Positions 63,496 to 64,000 of a DNA stretch of 64,000 nt are shown here, one piece after another. The translations under genes were made by a program, and so were the position numbers. The DNA is from Desulfitobacterium dichloroeliminans LMG P-21439 (GTDB lineage Bacteria; Bacillota; Desulfitobacteriia; Desulfitobacteriales; Desulfitobacteriaceae): positions 3,560,450-3,624,449 of the forward strand of contig NC_019903.1 of assembly GCF_000243135.2 (NCBI RefSeq), written 5' to 3'. Under the pieces are notes generated by a model that saw nothing but the letters and a program-made list of their open reading frames with translations, was not told where the DNA came from and made no database searches. Each line of letters begins with the position of its first letter. Position 1 is the stretch's first letter.

Positions 63496-63840
63496 TTAGT
63501 TTAGATCCACACCCTTAATAGCTTTTGCTCTATATAAGCTTTTTACAAGACTATTTTCTACTTCTGAATAGGAAACTCCTTTAATAGAAGAACGAGCAAT
63601 ACAAATAATTTGAGTATTTTCATTAATCTCTAGAAGATGGCGCCGAATGACTTCTCTCATCAAACGCTTGGCCCGATTACGAACCACAGCATTACCGACT
63701 TTTTTAGAGGCAATGAATCCGAACCTAGAGGGACCCTCTGCCACATAAACGACAACATACTTTCCAGAGAAACTTTTTCTTTGTGCAAAAACCTTTTTAA
63801 AAAGAGATTTTTGACGCAATCTAAGATTTCTCTGTAACAT
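63496..63840 (-). CDS. rnpA: Ribonuclease P protein component
   Basis: Protein subunit of RNase P, which matures tRNA 5' ends; 114 residues. Basic N-terminus [31 protein letters not shown] signature [25 protein letters not shown], and central cleft. ATG behind CGGAGGAGCC. It would normally follow rpmH; the remaining 160 bases of the window are AT-rich without rpmH, which must lie beyond 64000. Confidence 0.96.
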   Translation of the reverse strand: MLQRNLRLRQKSLFKKVFAQRKSFSGKYVVVYVAEGPSRFGFIASKKVGNAVVRNRAKRLMREVIRRHLLEINENTQIICIARSSIKGVSYSEVENSLVKSLYRAKAIKGVDLN

Positions 63841-64000
63841 GGCTCCTCCGTAATCACAATTGTCGTAGCTTTTACCTAATCTTACTTAGTTTTCCTCACT
63901 CTACCTAAGAATAAACCTACTTTATAAAAAAGATAAAATAAAAGAATCCAAAGTATAAAGAATTTAAAAAGTTATTCTTTCCAATAGCATGAAAAAGGCC

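Noticed and set aside
63485..63500. Possible fourth parS (TGTGGAACA) near rnpA
   Set aside because: Only one half of the palindrome is present.
63841..64000. Search for rpmH upstream of rnpA
   Set aside because: No L34-like frame in the last 160 bases; it is presumably just outside the window.

Overview
The window reads as chromosomal DNA of an endospore-forming, low-to-mid GC clostridial Firmicute. Gene content and order fit the Desulfitobacterium/Peptococcaceae group best; this assignment is inference, since no 16S gene is present. Supporting signs are sporulation and germination genes (sleB, ypeB, yyaC), a SCIFF ranthipeptide pair (scfA/scfB), an anaerobic molybdopterin oxidoreductase, the nickel chaperones hypA/hypB, lysine and glycine riboswitches, and a parAB locus with parS sites of the form TGTTCCACGTGGAACA. 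The right end (rnpA-yidD-yidC-jag-mnmE-mnmG-rsmG-parA-parB) is the classic block that flanks oriC. The origin therefore lies just beyond position 64000, and the predominant minus strand is the leading strand.

Right to left: 54-64 kb is the origin-proximal block, with three parS sites around 55.4-56.0 kb. 51-54 kb holds yyaC, a YkvI-type transporter, hypA-hypB and a TPR gene. 39-51 kb is housekeeping: a CBS-ACT protein, CvpA, DUF951, ychF, rpsF-ssb-rpsR, a MazG-like gene, DUF2232, rplI-lonC-dnaB, purA and tRNA-Lys. 34-39 kb is a complete LIV-type amino-acid ABC transporter (livK-H-M-G-F) with its own promoter. At 32.2-34.0 kb an IS30-family element has inserted between livF and a tRNA-Glu/tRNA-Phe pair. 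26.5-31.7 kb holds a lipoprotein, scfA, scfB, a molybdopterin oxidoreductase and a TPR protein. 23.5-26.5 kb is the walJ-htrA-rlmH cluster, facing a second RlmH-like gene head-on.

20-23.5 kb holds an F420-ligase-like gene, an alpha/beta hydrolase, a metallo-hydrolase and a 2H phosphoesterase. 18-19.5 kb is a glycine-riboswitch-controlled AGCS symporter. 10-18 kb holds glnS-rnk, ybaK, a TauE-type permease, lysA under a lysine riboswitch, and gdhA. 0-10 kb holds asnS, a class V aminotransferase, sleB-ypeB, argS, an rpoE-like gene and pyrG.

Amino-acid economy is a theme: lysine- and glycine-sensing leaders, a LIV transporter, glutamate dehydrogenase and three aminoacyl-tRNA synthetases. The most unusual structure is the convergent pair of RlmH homologues. 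One keeps the GGSLG SAM loop but has lost the conserved C-terminal PYHK tail; the other keeps PYHK but lacks GGSLG. Their stop codons lie inside one perfect 23-bp hairpin.
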